Shown one piece after another: positions 31,583 to 41,211 of a DNA stretch of 42,422 nucleotides. The DNA comes from an uncultured Chiayiivirga sp. (GTDB taxonomy: Bacteria; Pseudomonadota; Gammaproteobacteria; Xanthomonadales; Xanthomonadaceae). Under the pieces are notes generated by a model. That model had not been told where the DNA came from. It worked only from the letters and a program-made list of their open reading frames with translations, and made no database searches. A program made the position numbers and the translations under genes. Positions within the stretch are counted from its first letter, which is position 1. The number at the start of each line of letters is the position of its first letter. Location of the stretch: NCBI GenBank assembly GCA_934525595.1, contig CAKSZJ010000024.1, positions 1 through 42,422 on the forward strand, in the 5' to 3' direction.

Positions 31583-33190
31583 TCACATCCTGAAAATGCC
31601 GTAATCGGTGGTTTCCACCGGAGCGTTGAGCGCCGCCGACAGGCCCAGCGCGAGAACTTCTCGGGTCTTGGCCGGATCGATGATGCCGTCGTCCCAGAGC
31701 CGCGCGCTGGCGTAGAAGGGGTGGCTCTGCTGTTCGAACGTCTCGCGGATCGGCGCCTTGAAGGCATCCTCCTCCTCCTGTGGCCAGACGCCGCCCTTGG
31801 CTTCGATGCCGTCGCGCCTGACCCGCGCCAGCACGCTGGCGGCCTGTTCGCCGCCCATCACGCCGATCCGCGCGTTGGGCCACATCCACAGGAAGCGCGG
31901 CGAATAGGCGCGCCCGCACATGCCGTAGTTGCCGGCGCCGAAGCTGCCGCCGATCACCACGGTGAACTTGGGCACCTTCGCGCAGGCCACCGCCATCACC
32001 AGCTTGGCGCCGTCGCGCGCGATGCCGCCGTTTTCGTATTTTCGGCCCACCATGAAGCCGGTGATGTTCTGCAGGAACACCAGCGGGATGCCGCGCTTGG
32101 CGCACAGTTCGACGAAGTGCGCGCCCTTGAGCGCAGATTCGGAGAAGAGGATGCCGTTGTTTGCGACGATCCCGACCGGATGGCCGTGGACATGGGCAAA
32201 GCCGGTGACCAGGGTGGTGCCGTAGCGCGCCTTGAATTCGTCGAAGCGGGAGCCGTCCACGATGCGCGCGATGACCTCGCGCACGTCGAAGGGCTTGCGG
32301 GTGTCGGCCGGAATCAGTCCGTAGAGTTCTTCGGCCCGATAGCGCGGCGCTTCGGGCTCGCGCAGCGTCAGACGGCCGCGCTTTTCCCAGTTGAGGTGGC
32401 TGATGATGCGCCGCACCTGGGCCAGCGCGTGGCGGTCGTCGCGGGCGAAATGGTCGGCCACGCCGGAGATGCGGGTGTGCACGTCAGCGCCGCCGAGGTC
32501 TTCGGCGCTGACGTCCTCGCCGGTGGCCGCCTTCACCAGCGGCGGCCCGCCGAGGAAGATCGTGCCCTGTTCCTTGACGATGACGGTCTCGTCGCTCATC
32601 GCCGGCACGTAGGCGCCGCCGGCGGTGCACGACCCCATCACGCAGGCGATCTGCGGAATGCCCTGTGCCGACAGCGTGGCCTGGTTGTAGAAGATGCGGC
32701 CGAAGTGCTCCTTGTCGGGAAACACCTCGTCCTGCAGCGGCAGGAAGGCGCCGCCGGAATCCACCAGATACACGCAGGGCAGGCGGTTCTCCCGCGCGAT
32801 CTCCTGCGCACGCAGGTGCTTCTTCACCGTGATCGGGTAGTAGGTGCCGCCCTTGACCGTGGCGTCGTTGGCCACGATCACGCACTCCGTTCCCTCGATG
32901 CGGCCGATGCCGGCGACCAGTCCGGCGCAGGGCACCTGGTCCTCGTACATTCCGCTGGCCGCCAGCGGGGCGATTTCCAGGAAGGGTGAGCCGGGATCGA
33001 GCAGCGCGTCGATGCGGTCGCGCACCAGCAGCTTGCCGCGCGCGATGTGCTTGGCGCGCGCCGCATCGCTGCCTCCACGGCTGAGGCGCGCGGTCAGCGC
33101 GTGCAGTTCATCGACCTGGGCGCGCATCGCCTCGGCGTTGGCGCGGAAGTCGTCGGAGCCGGTGGATATCCGTGATTTCAGGAAGCTCAT
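31583..33190 (-). CDS. liuB: methylcrotonyl-CoA carboxylase, carboxyltransferase beta subunit
   Basis: The 535-residue subunit, the usual size, transfers carboxyl from biotin to 3-methylcrotonyl-CoA. It has two crotonase-like halves. Recognisable segments are [65 protein letters not shown], and in the second half [31 protein letters not shown] and [38 protein letters not shown]. The ATG at 33190 follows liuA by 106 bases. The enzyme works as a hetero-oligomer with LiuD. Confidence 0.95.
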   Translation of the reverse strand: MSFLKSRISTGSDDFRANAEAMRAQVDELHALTARLSRGGSDAARAKHIARGKLLVRDRIDALLDPGSPFLEIAPLAASGMYEDQVPCAGLVAGIGRIEGTECVIVANDATVKGGTYYPITVKKHLRAQEIARENRLPCVYLVDSGGAFLPLQDEVFPDKEHFGRIFYNQATLSAQGIPQIACVMGSCTAGGAYVPAMSDETVIVKEQGTIFLGGPPLVKAATGEDVSAEDLGGADVHTRISGVADHFARDDRHALAQVRRIISHLNWEKRGRLTLREPEAPRYRAEELYGLIPADTRKPFDVREVIARIVDGSRFDEFKARYGTTLVTGFAHVHGHPVGIVANNGILFSESALKGAHFVELCAKRGIPLVFLQNITGFMVGRKYENGGIARDGAKLVMAVACAKVPKFTVVIGGSFGAGNYGMCGRAYSPRFLWMWPNARIGVMGGEQAASVLARVRRDGIEAKGGVWPQEEEDAFKAPIRETFEQQSHPFYASARLWDDGIIDPAKTREVLALGLSAALNAPVETTDYGIFRM

Positions 33191-33296
33191 CGCAGTGCGC
33201 CATGACGGGGTGTGAGCAACGTGACGCCCGGCGCGGCGCGGCATGCAGGCGCGGTGGCGTCGGGTCGGCGACGCATGGGTGCAGGGCAACGATGGA

Positions 33297-34463
33297 TCAT
33301 CGCGCACCGTCCTGGAACAGCTCGCGCCCGATCAGCATGCGGCGGATCTCGCTGGTGCCCGCGCCGATTTCATAGAGTTTGGCATCGCGCCACAGACGCC
33401 CGGTGGGATAGTCGTTGATGTAGCCGTTGCCACCGAGGACCTGGATCGCCTGGCCGGCCATCCAGGTGGCCTTTTCGGCGGCGTAGAGGATGGCGCCGGC
33501 GGCGTCCTTGCGCGTGGTCTGGCCGCGGTCGCAGGCCTTGGCCACCGCATAGACGTAGGCGCGGCAGGCGTTGAAACCCACGTACATGTCGGCGAGCTTG
33601 CCCTGGATCAGCTGGAACTCGCCGATGCTGCGGCCGAACTGCTTGCGCTCGCGCGAGTAGGGCAGGGCCACGTCCAGGCAGGCCGCCATGATCCCCAGCG
33701 GCCCGCCGGAAAGCACCAGGCGCTCGTAGTCCAGCCCGGACATCAGCACGCGCACGCCCTTGTCCACTTCGCCCAGCACGTTTTCCGCCGGCACTTCGCA
33801 ATCCTGGAACACCAGTTCGCAGGTGTTGGAGCCGCGCATGCCGAGCTTGTCGAGCTTCTGCGCGGTGGAAAAACCGGCGAACCCCTTTTCGATGATGAAG
33901 GCAGTGATGCCTTTGGAGCCGGCGGCGACATCCGTCTTGGCGTAGACGATCAGCACGTCCGCATCCGGGCCGTTGGTGATCCACATCTTGTTGCCGTTGA
34001 GCACGAACCGGTCGCCGCGACGCTCGGCGCGCAGGCGCATCGAGACCACGTCCGAGCCTGCACCCGGCTCGCTCATGGCGAGCGCGCCGACGTGCTCGCC
34101 GCCGACCAGCTTCGGCAGGTACCTGGCCTTCTGCTCGTGGGTGCCGTTCTTGCGCAACTGGTTGACGCACAGGTTGGAGTGCGCACCGTAGGAAAGACCG
34201 ATGGACGCCGAGGCGCGCGAGATTTCCTCCATCGCCACGACGTGCGCCAGATAGCCCATCGCGGTGCCGCCGTACTCTTCCTCCACCGTCAGCCCGAGCA
34301 GGCCCATTTCTCCCAGCTCGCGCCACAGCGCGTTGGGGAAGGCGTTGCCGCGGTCGGTTTCCTCGGCCAGCGGCGCGATGCGCGCCTGCGCGAAGTCGCG
34401 CACCGCATCGCGCAAGGCGTCGATGGTCTCGCCCAGATCAAAATCGAATTCCGTGTGCGGCAT
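33297..34463 (-). CDS. liuA: isovaleryl-CoA dehydrogenase
   Basis: The 388-residue FAD enzyme oxidises isovaleryl-CoA to 3-methylcrotonyl-CoA, feeding electrons to ETF. Acyl-CoA dehydrogenase signatures are [18 protein letters not shown] and [42 protein letters not shown]. The active-site Glu of isovaleryl-CoA dehydrogenases lies not there but in the [17 protein letters not shown] segment, which is present (about residue 240). ATG 34463 has GGGAG upstream. It is the first gene of liuABCDE and is divergent from a TetR gene. Confidence 0.95.
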   Translation of the reverse strand: MPHTEFDFDLGETIDALRDAVRDFAQARIAPLAEETDRGNAFPNALWRELGEMGLLGLTVEEEYGGTAMGYLAHVVAMEEISRASASIGLSYGAHSNLCVNQLRKNGTHEQKARYLPKLVGGEHVGALAMSEPGAGSDVVSMRLRAERRGDRFVLNGNKMWITNGPDADVLIVYAKTDVAAGSKGITAFIIEKGFAGFSTAQKLDKLGMRGSNTCELVFQDCEVPAENVLGEVDKGVRVLMSGLDYERLVLSGGPLGIMAACLDVALPYSRERKQFGRSIGEFQLIQGKLADMYVGFNACRAYVYAVAKACDRGQTTRKDAAGAILYAAEKATWMAGQAIQVLGGNGYINDYPTGRLWRDAKLYEIGAGTSEIRRMLIGRELFQDGAR

Positions 34464-34534
34464 CGGTGAACTCCCTGCGGTCGCGGCGCCGCCCTGACGG
34501 TGTGCAACGGACAGGCCGTCCGCGCCGCCCATGG

Positions 34535-34552
34535 AATGAATCCTAATTCATT
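34535..34552. promoter_or_regulatory. candidate operator for liu regulation
   Basis: AATGAAT (34535-34541) and ATTCATT (34546-34552) are perfect inverted copies around CCTA. The site lies between the divergent liuA and TetR starts, 72 bases from liuA and 80 from the regulator. It is strikingly AT-rich against its surroundings. Confidence 0.6.
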
Positions 34553-34631
34553 TTTTCCAGCGGGGAAACGCGGACGGCCGCGGCGCTCCCGTAGAATGCG
34601 GAGCGTACCCCTCGCCTTTCGTTTTTTTCCG

Positions 34632-35243
34632 ATGGCCTACCGCCGCACCCGACTGATGGAAGAGCGCCTCGCCGGCAACCGCGAGCGCATTCTGCGCGCG
34701 ACCCGGCGGCTGATTGCCGAGGGCGGTTTCCGCAACGCGCAGATCGCGGCGGTGGCGGCCGGGGCCGAGGTTTCCACCGGCACCATCTACCGCTATTTCC
34801 CCTCCAAGGCCGAGCTTTTTGTGGAGGTGCTCTCCGCCGCGGTGGAGCACGAGATCGACATCCTGCGCGAAGTGATCGCCGCACGCCCCGGCGCGCGCGC
34901 CCAGCTCGACGCCGCGGTGGCCTCTTTCGTGCGGCGTGCGCTGACCGGCCCGAACCTGGCATGGGCCTTCATCGCCGAGCCGGCCGATCCTGAAGTGGAC
35001 GCCGAGCGCATCCGCGGGCGCAAGCGCTTCGGCGACGTGTTCAAGACGGTGCTGCGGCGCGGTGTGGCCAGCGGCGAGTTTCCGAAGCAGAACCTCGACG
35101 CCAGCGCCGCCTGCATCGTCGGCGCCTTCACCGAGGCGCTGGTCGGGCCGATCGGCCCCAGCCGCAAGACCCTGCGCGACAAGGAGCGGCTGGTGCAGGC
35201 GATCTGCGCGTTCTGCGTGCGGGCGGTGTCGGCGCCGGATTGA
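34632..35243 (+). CDS. TetR-family regulator next to liuA (LiuQ-like candidate)
   Basis: The 203-residue protein has a TetR DNA-binding domain at about residues 15-65: RERILRATRRLIAEGGFRNAQIAAVAAGAEVSTGTIYRYFPSKAELFVEVL. The C-terminal ligand domain includes RRALTGPNLAWAFIAEPADPEVDAERI. In many betaproteobacteria the liu genes are controlled by a TetR protein named LiuQ, whereas gammaproteobacteria mostly use the MerR-type LiuR. The gene position suits the same job here, with an acyl-CoA intermediate as likely effector. Orthology was not tested. ATG 34632 is chosen; upstream extensions are proline/arginine-rich and unlikely. Its stop directly abuts that of the cytochrome gene on the other strand. 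Confidence 0.85.
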   Translation: MAYRRTRLMEERLAGNRERILRATRRLIAEGGFRNAQIAAVAAGAEVSTGTIYRYFPSKAELFVEVLSAAVEHEIDILREVIAARPGARAQLDAAVASFVRRALTGPNLAWAFIAEPADPEVDAERIRGRKRFGDVFKTVLRRGVASGEFPKQNLDASAACIVGAFTEALVGPIGPSRKTLRDKERLVQAICAFCVRAVSAPD

Positions 35244-36548
35244 TCATTCCAGCGGCAGGGCCCGCGCCGCGCGCAGCTGGTGCGGCTGGATCGCGCCGGC
35301 GCGGTTGCTCCAGCTTCCGCGCACGTGGTTGAGGATGGCGACGAGGTCGGCCTCGGAGACGCGGTCGGCGAACGGCGGCATCGAGTGCGGCGCCGGATTG
35401 CCAGCGGTGGTGGGCGGCGCGGCGCCGAACAGGGTGACGCGGATCAGGTTCACGGGATCGTTCGCCACCACCTGCGGATTGCCGTCGAGCGGCGGATACG
35501 CCCGATCGCGGCCGCGTCCGTCGCGGCCGTGACAGTCGGCGCAGTGCCGCTCGTACAGCGCGGTGCTGGCCGGGCCAATCAGGTCGCGCGCGGGGCGCGC
35601 CGGCGGCGCGGGGCGCTGCGGCAGCGGCGGCAGGCTGAGGATGTATTCGGCGATGGCGCGGGCGTCGTATTCGCTCAGGTGCTGCAGGCTCGCGCCGACC
35701 ACCTCGGCCATCGGCCCGAACGCCCCGGACTGCGGCGCCACGCCGGTGCGCAAATAGTCGGACAGGTCATCGACGCTCCAGTGCGACAGCGCCTCGCCGT
35801 CGAGCGGTGGTGCAACCCATCCCTGCCCGAGGATGCGCCCGCCGACGAAGCGGCGCGAGCGGTTCATCGCGCCGAAAGCGCTGCGTTCGCCGTGGCACAT
35901 GGTGCAGTGCGCCAGTCCTTCCACCAGGTAGCGCCCGCGATTCCATGTCTCGCCGCGCGAGGGATCGGAAACCAGCTGCCACGGTCGGTGGAACAGCATG
36001 CGCCAGGCGATCAGCGCCGGGCGCCAGCCGGCGAAGCCGGTGACGGTGTTGTGCGGCGGCGGCTTCGCCACCGGCGCCTGACTGCGCAGCCAGGCGAAGA
36101 TCGCGTCGGCATCGGCTGGATCGAGATGCTGGAAGTTCTCGAACGGAAAGGCGGGATACAGCAGGCCGCTGCGGCCAACGCCGTGCGCCAGGGCGTGGCG
36201 GAACTGTGCCGCCGACCACGCGCCGATGCCGTGCTCGGGGTCGGACGTGAGGTTGCTCGAATACAGCGTGCCCCACGGCGTGGCGAAGGCGCGTCCGCCG
36301 GCCAGCGGCTCGCCGCCGCGTGCGGTGTGACAGGCCACGCAGTCGCCGATTCGCGCCAGATAGTGGCCGCGCTCCAGGGTCGCGGGGTCGGCCGGCACCG
36401 CCGCGGAATCCCCGTCGGGCGCCGAGAGTGCGCCCAGGCCGCCCTGTGCGACGACCAGGACGCTGATCACCACCGCGGCCAGCACGAACAGCGGGAATCC
36501 GAACGCCATCAGCAACGTGGGCAGGCTCGGGCCGCGTGCGCCGCTCAT
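35244..36548 (-). CDS. membrane-anchored triheme cytochrome c (AdhB-like)
   Basis: The 434-residue protein has an N-terminal membrane helix (PTLLMAFGFPLFVLAAVVISVLVVAQ, about residues 9-34) and three c-type domains. The heme-attachment motifs are CVACH (about 70), CTMCH (about 217) and CADCH (about 335). This three-domain layout is that of cytochrome subunits of membrane alcohol, aldehyde and gluconate dehydrogenases, which pass electrons from a periplasmic dehydrogenase to ubiquinone or an oxidase. No dehydrogenase subunit is adjacent; the GMC enzyme at 3392-4972 is over 30 kb away. The start overlaps the stop of the diheme gene by four bases. Confidence 0.88.
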   Translation of the reverse strand: MSGARGPSLPTLLMAFGFPLFVLAAVVISVLVVAQGGLGALSAPDGDSAAVPADPATLERGHYLARIGDCVACHTARGGEPLAGGRAFATPWGTLYSSNLTSDPEHGIGAWSAAQFRHALAHGVGRSGLLYPAFPFENFQHLDPADADAIFAWLRSQAPVAKPPPHNTVTGFAGWRPALIAWRMLFHRPWQLVSDPSRGETWNRGRYLVEGLAHCTMCHGERSAFGAMNRSRRFVGGRILGQGWVAPPLDGEALSHWSVDDLSDYLRTGVAPQSGAFGPMAEVVGASLQHLSEYDARAIAEYILSLPPLPQRPAPPARPARDLIGPASTALYERHCADCHGRDGRGRDRAYPPLDGNPQVVANDPVNLIRVTLFGAAPPTTAGNPAPHSMPPFADRVSEADLVAILNHVRGSWSNRAGAIQPHQLRAARALPLE

Positions 36549-37267
36549 GGCTGCACCCCGCGCGCCGGATCGAAGTACGTGGCGCCGCCGCAGTCCAGCG
36601 GAAGCGGCTCGGCGCTGGCGTCCAGCGGGAGCGAATCGGGGGCCGGCACCTGTCCGGCAATGAAGGTCGCGATCCGGCGCACGTCGCCCGGTTCCAGCCG
36701 CGCCACCACTTCCGCCATGCAGTCGGGCGCGATGGAGTGGCGCGAGCCGGTCATCCAGCCGCCGAGCTGGGCGATCAGGTAATCGGTGGGCAGCCCGGCC
36801 AGCGCCGGTACGCCCGGTTCGCGGCCCTGCAGTTCGGGGCCGTGGCAGCTCGCACAGGCCGGAAGTCCGCGCGCTGCATCGCCTTCGTGTACCAGCCTGC
36901 CGGCGCGCGCGCGGTCGGCCTCGCCCTGTGCCGCCGGCGGCGCGTGCTGCGGCACCACCACGGGCTGGGCGGCGAAGAAGCTGGCGATGCGCGCCAACCA
37001 GGCGTCATTCCAGTTGCGCATCAGGTAGACCATCTGCGGGTAGTGGCGGCGCCCGTCGCGGAAGCCCTGCATCTGCGCGAACAGGTAGCCCGCCGGCTTG
37101 CCGGCCAGGTGCGGGTAGTACTCCGAACCGGGCGCGCCTTCGCCACGTGCGCCGTGGCAGGCCGCGCAGGCCGCGAGGCGTTCGGCCATGGCGTCGTCAT
37201 CGAGTTCGGGCATCGCCGCCGCGGGCAGCGCCAGCGCCATCAGGGCGAGGAAAGCATGGGTTTTCAT
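36545..37267 (-). CDS. periplasmic diheme cytochrome c (c4/c553-like)
   Basis: The 240-residue protein has a signal peptide (MKTHAFLALMALALPAAAMP) and two heme-binding motifs, CAACH (about 34) and CASCH (about 138). The sequence around each is similar (HGARGEGAPGSEYYPHLAGKPAGYL; HGPELQGREPGVPALAGLPTDYL), as expected for a duplicated class I cytochrome like c4. Methionines that could be sixth heme ligands are present (YPQMVYLM, IAPDCMAEV). It is the first gene of a two-gene unit with the triheme cytochrome, to which it probably passes electrons. Confidence 0.87.
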   Translation of the reverse strand: MKTHAFLALMALALPAAAMPELDDDAMAERLAACAACHGARGEGAPGSEYYPHLAGKPAGYLFAQMQGFRDGRRHYPQMVYLMRNWNDAWLARIASFFAAQPVVVPQHAPPAAQGEADRARAGRLVHEGDAARGLPACASCHGPELQGREPGVPALAGLPTDYLIAQLGGWMTGSRHSIAPDCMAEVVARLEPGDVRRIATFIAGQVPAPDSLPLDASAEPLPLDCGGATYFDPARGVQP

Positions 37268-37441
37268 GCGTGAAGCTTAGAGCCAGTCATGCGGTTTTGC
37301 GTACCTTCCGGTGCGTGTCTGCGCATCGCACCAAGGTCCGGGTGCGCCACCGCAGGCGCGGCGGTATGTTTGCGCGATGCCTTCGGCTTCCTCCATCCGA
37401 TTCCCGATTGCGGCGGTCTGGCCCGCTGCGCGGTCTGGTCC

Positions 37442-39130
37442 GTGACCTCATCTGCCGATACGGCGGATCGCGCCTTTGGCCCGATCCGGCAGAGCGTCCA
37501 TCGTGGCGCCGATGACCTCCTCAGCGCCGGCCTCGGGATCGACGGCCTGCGCGCCGCGGCTCCGCCCGTGGCCGGAAACCCGCTTTCGCCCACGCCCCTG
37601 GAACTCCGCCGCCGCGCGATATGGTCCAACTGGCGCGGCATCGCCGACCTGCGCCCGGGCGGAGGCGCAGGCGACGCGCTGCCGCGTGTGCCGGGTCGCG
37701 AATTTTCCGCACTGGCACGGCTCGATGGCGCGCGTCAGCCGCACCGCGTCCTGCTGCAGCTGCCCGACGGCTTCGACCCGGCACGCCCGTGCCTGGTGGT
37801 CGCGCCGGCCTCGGGGTCGCGCGGGGTGTACGGCGCGATCGCGGTTGCCGGGCCGTGGGCGCTGCCGCGCGGCTGCGCGGTGGCCTATACCGACAAGGGC
37901 GCGGGCAGCGATTATTTCGATCTCGATGCCGCGCTGGGCGTACGGGAGGACGGCACCGTCGGTGCGGGAGACGGCCTCGCGTTCGCCCCCGAAACGGCCG
38001 CCTTGCCCGAACCTCGCGGCATCGCCTTCAAGCATGCCCATTCCGGCGACAATCCGGAGGCCGACTGGGGCCGCCACGTGCGCCAGGCGGCGCGCTTCGG
38101 GCTCCAGGTGCTGGCCGAGCAGTTTCCGGGCCATCGCCTGGACTCACGCCGCGTCCGGGTGATCGCCGTGGGCATCTCCAACGGCGGCGGCGCGGTGCTG
38201 CGCGCCGCCGAAGTCGAGGACGAGCTGATCGACGCCGTGGTCGCAGGCGAGCCCAATGTCTACGCCCGTGCCGAAGCCGCACGTCCGCTCTACGACTACG
38301 CCACGCTCGCCGCGATGATGATGCCCTGCGCGCTGCTGGCCATCGACGACATGCCGCAGCCACCAATCCGTGCGGCGCTGCGCGCGGCAGGTGTGACGCG
38401 CTGCAAGGCGCTTGCCGACAGCCACCTGCTGCCGCGCGGCGCCCCCGACGTTCAGGCGCGCGCGGCGCTGGAGCAGCTGCGCCGCTACGGTTTCGACGAC
38501 CACGCCCTGCGCAGCGGCGTGATTTCCACCGGTTTCGATCTGTGGCGCTCCGTGGCAGCCACCTATGCTCCCGCCTACGGCCGCTACGGATCGGGCGGAC
38601 ATCCCTGCGGATTTTCCTGGTCGATGGTCGGATCCGACGGCGCACCGCGCGCGGCCACGGCCGAGGAGCGCGCGCTGTGGTGGAGCGACGGGTCGGGCAT
38701 TCCGCCGGGCAACGGCATCGCCCTGATCGACCCCAGCCGCGCCGGCGAGGATCCGGACCTTCCCGGGCTCGCCTGCCTGAGCCGGCTCTGGCGGGAGCCG
38801 GCGTGCAATGCGCGGGTCACCGCGGGCGTCGAGGAAACCCGCGCCGCGCCGCCGCGCGCCGGGCTGCCCGTGATCCTGGTGCACGGGCGCGATGACGGGC
38901 TGATCCCGCTGGCCTTCAGCAGCGCGCCCTACGTCGAGATGGCGCGCGCCGCTGGGCGCGAGGTTCCGCTGTGGGTCGTGCCGGATGCGCAGCACTTCGA
39001 CGCCTTCCTGGCGCTTCCCGACTACGGCCGGCGTTTCGTGCCGCTCTTGCCGAAGGTCCACGCCGCGCTGGACGCGGTGGCGGCGCATCTGGACGATCCT
39101 CGCGTCGCGCTGCCGGACGCGGCGCCGTAA
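37442..39130 (+). CDS. 3-hydroxybutyrate oligomer hydrolase
   Basis: The protein matches the D-(-)-3-hydroxybutyrate oligomer hydrolases, which split soluble oligomers from polyhydroxybutyrate into monomers. The opening homology is GADDLLSAGLGIDGL and SPTPLELRRRAIWSNWRGI. Further landmarks are PASGSRGVYGAIAVAGPWALPRGCAVAYTDKGAG and the nucleophile elbow GISNGGGAVLRAAE. Late segments HGRDDGLIP and PDAQHFDAF supply the acid and His. From GTG 37442 it is 562 residues; an in-frame ATG at 37289 would give 613. Neither has a clear ribosome-binding site, and neither start gives a clear signal peptide, while many family members are exported and longer (about 700). An intracellular form is therefore likely. 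No PHB synthase or depolymerase lies nearby. Confidence 0.85.
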   Translation: MTSSADTADRAFGPIRQSVHRGADDLLSAGLGIDGLRAAAPPVAGNPLSPTPLELRRRAIWSNWRGIADLRPGGGAGDALPRVPGREFSALARLDGARQPHRVLLQLPDGFDPARPCLVVAPASGSRGVYGAIAVAGPWALPRGCAVAYTDKGAGSDYFDLDAALGVREDGTVGAGDGLAFAPETAALPEPRGIAFKHAHSGDNPEADWGRHVRQAARFGLQVLAEQFPGHRLDSRRVRVIAVGISNGGGAVLRAAEVEDELIDAVVAGEPNVYARAEAARPLYDYATLAAMMMPCALLAIDDMPQPPIRAALRAAGVTRCKALADSHLLPRGAPDVQARAALEQLRRYGFDDHALRSGVISTGFDLWRSVAATYAPAYGRYGSGGHPCGFSWSMVGSDGAPRAATAEERALWWSDGSGIPPGNGIALIDPSRAGEDPDLPGLACLSRLWREPACNARVTAGVEETRAAPPRAGLPVILVHGRDDGLIPLAFSSAPYVEMARAAGREVPLWVVPDAQHFDAFLALPDYGRRFVPLLPKVHAALDAVAAHLDDPRVALPDAAP

Positions 39131-39294
39131 GAGCCCCCGCTGCGCCGCGTGCCGCAGCCGGCCCCAGACGAACGCCCTGCCTCATCCGCGGGCGGGCGGG
39201 GTGCGCGTGGGCGCGAGACGGATTAGAGTATCGGCTCTCCATACCCGGCCGTATTGTCCGGCGCATTCCCCCTTCCGCCCACGGAGATCCCGCC

Positions 39295-41076
39295 ATGAGT
39301 ACCGCTTTCACCCCGCCGCTGGAAGACATCCGCTTCGTGCTGGACGAGCTCGTCGACGTGCCTGCGGTGCAGGCCCTGCCGGGGCAGTCCGAAACCAGCC
39401 GCGAGCTGGTCGACGCGGTGCTTGAAGAGGCCGGCAAGTTCGCCGCCCAGGTGCTGGCGCCGCTCAATCGCGAGGGCGACATCAAGGGCAGCCAGTGGAA
39501 GGACGGCGAGGTCGCCAGCGCCCCCGGATTCCGCGACGCCTACGCCCAGTACTGCGCTGCGGGCTGGAACGCGCTGCCCTTTCCGGCCCAGTGGGGCGGC
39601 CAGGGCCTTCCCAGCATCGTGTCCAGCCCGGTATCGGAAATGGTGATGTCGGCCAACCTGTCATTTTCGCTGTGCCCGATGCTGACCGCCGGCGCGGTGG
39701 CGGCGCTGGTGCTGGTGGGTTCGGATCAGCTCAAGCAGACCTATCTGCCGAAGATGATCGACGGCAGCTGGACCGGCACCATGAATCTCACCGAGCCGCA
39801 GGCCGGCTCGGATCTTTCCCTGGTGCGAAGCCGCGCCGTGCCCGAAGGCGATCACTACCGCATCAGCGGGCAGAAGATCTTCATCACCTGGGGCGAGCAC
39901 GACATGACCGAAAACATCGTGCACCTCGTGCTGGCGCGCCTGCCCGATGCGCCCGAGGGCGTGAAGGGCATCTCGCTGTTCGTGGTGCCCAAGTTCCTGG
40001 TCAACGCCGACGGCTCGCTGGGCGCGCGCAACGACGTGCGCTGCGGCTCGCTCGAGCACAAGCTCGGCATCCACGCCAGTCCCACCGCGGTGCTCAACTT
40101 CGGCGAGAAGGACGGTGCCATCGGCTATCTGGTGGGAGAGGCCAATCGCGGCCTCGAATACATGTTCATCATGATGAACGAGGCCCGCTATGCGGTCGGC
40201 GTGCAGGGCATCGCGATCGGCGAGCGCGCCTATCAGCAAGCGGCCGCCTACGCGCATGAGCGCCGCCAGGGGCGCGACCTGACCGATCCGCGCGGTCCGA
40301 CCGCACCGATCGCGCGGCACCCCGACGTGCGCCGCATGCTGCTGACCATGCGCGCCATCACCGAGGCCAACCGCGCGCTGTCGATGACCTTGGCGGCGCT
40401 GCTCGATCACGGCCACGCCGGCAACAGGGACGCCCAGGCGCTCGCCGAATTCCTCGTGCCGATCCACAAGGGCTGGGCCACCGAGGCGGCCAACGAGGTC
40501 ACCAGCCTCGGCGTGCAGGTGCACGGCGGCATGGGCTTCATCGAGGAAACCGGCGCTGCCCAGCACTTGCGCGATGCGCGCATCACCGCGATCTACGAGG
40601 GCACCACCGCGATCCAGGCCAACGATCTGGTCGGACGCAAGACCGCGCGCGACGGCGGCGCAGTAGCCAGGGCGCTGGCCGGGCAGATCCGTACCACGCT
40701 GGCGGCGCTGGCCGAGGCGGACGATCCGGACCTGAAGGCCATCCACGCGCGGCTGGACGCGGCGCTGACGGATTTCGAGCTCTGCGCCACCTATGTCGCC
40801 ACCCACTTCACCCACGACATCGTTGCCGTGCACGCCGGCTCCGTGCCTTATCTGACGCTCTCGGGCCTGGTGTGCGGCGGCTGGCAGATGGCGCGCGCGG
40901 CGCAGGCGGCGCGCCGCCGGCTCGATGCGGCGCAAGGCGATGCCGGTTTCAACACCGCCAAGCTCAAGACCGCACGCTTCTACGCCGATCACCTGCTGAC
41001 CCGCGTCGCGGGCCTGCGCGAACAGGTGCTCGCGGGCGCCAGCGCGATTGCGGAGTTCCCGGAGGAGCGCTTCTGA
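39295..41076 (+). CDS. acyl-CoA dehydrogenase (DmdC/AcdA-type, 593 residues)
   Basis: This 593-residue FAD enzyme belongs to the longer acyl-CoA dehydrogenases with an extra N-terminal segment and a C-terminal helical extension, like Pseudomonas FadE homologues and DmdC. It shows GTMNLTEPQAGSDLSLVRSRA (FAD/substrate site), SGQKIFITWGEHD, and EVTSLGVQVHGGMGFIEETGAAQHLRDARITAIYEGTTAIQANDLVGRK with the catalytic Glu of YEGTT. It desaturates acyl-CoA or a related thioester; chain-length preference is not readable. The start is ATG 39295 with GGAG upstream. The 164 bases before it hold no gene and probably its promoter. It follows the oligomer hydrolase on the same strand. Confidence 0.92.
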   Translation: MSTAFTPPLEDIRFVLDELVDVPAVQALPGQSETSRELVDAVLEEAGKFAAQVLAPLNREGDIKGSQWKDGEVASAPGFRDAYAQYCAAGWNALPFPAQWGGQGLPSIVSSPVSEMVMSANLSFSLCPMLTAGAVAALVLVGSDQLKQTYLPKMIDGSWTGTMNLTEPQAGSDLSLVRSRAVPEGDHYRISGQKIFITWGEHDMTENIVHLVLARLPDAPEGVKGISLFVVPKFLVNADGSLGARNDVRCGSLEHKLGIHASPTAVLNFGEKDGAIGYLVGEANRGLEYMFIMMNEARYAVGVQGIAIGERAYQQAAAYAHERRQGRDLTDPRGPTAPIARHPDVRRMLLTMRAITEANRALSMTLAALLDHGHAGNRDAQALAEFLVPIHKGWATEAANEVTSLGVQVHGGMGFIEETGAAQHLRDARITAIYEGTTAIQANDLVGRKTARDGGAVARALAGQIRTTLAALAEADDPDLKAIHARLDAALTDFELCATYVATHFTHDIVAVHAGSVPYLTLSGLVCGGWQMARAAQAARRRLDAAQGDAGFNTAKLKTARFYADHLLTRVAGLREQVLAGASAIAEFPEERF

Positions 41077-41211
41077 TTCGGCGCCGCTGGAATGGCGGAT
41101 CACCCTCAAACGCCAAGCCCAGCGGTTGCTCGGTGCAACGTGTCGAGATGGACTGGGCCAATCGGCGGGTATCCGGATCGATCGTGGATTCGCGCAGCTG
41201 CGATCTCAATT

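Noticed and set aside
29110..32989. Long forward-strand frames opposite liuB, liuC and liuD
   Set aside because: They lie entirely over conserved liu genes and show only antisense-type composition.
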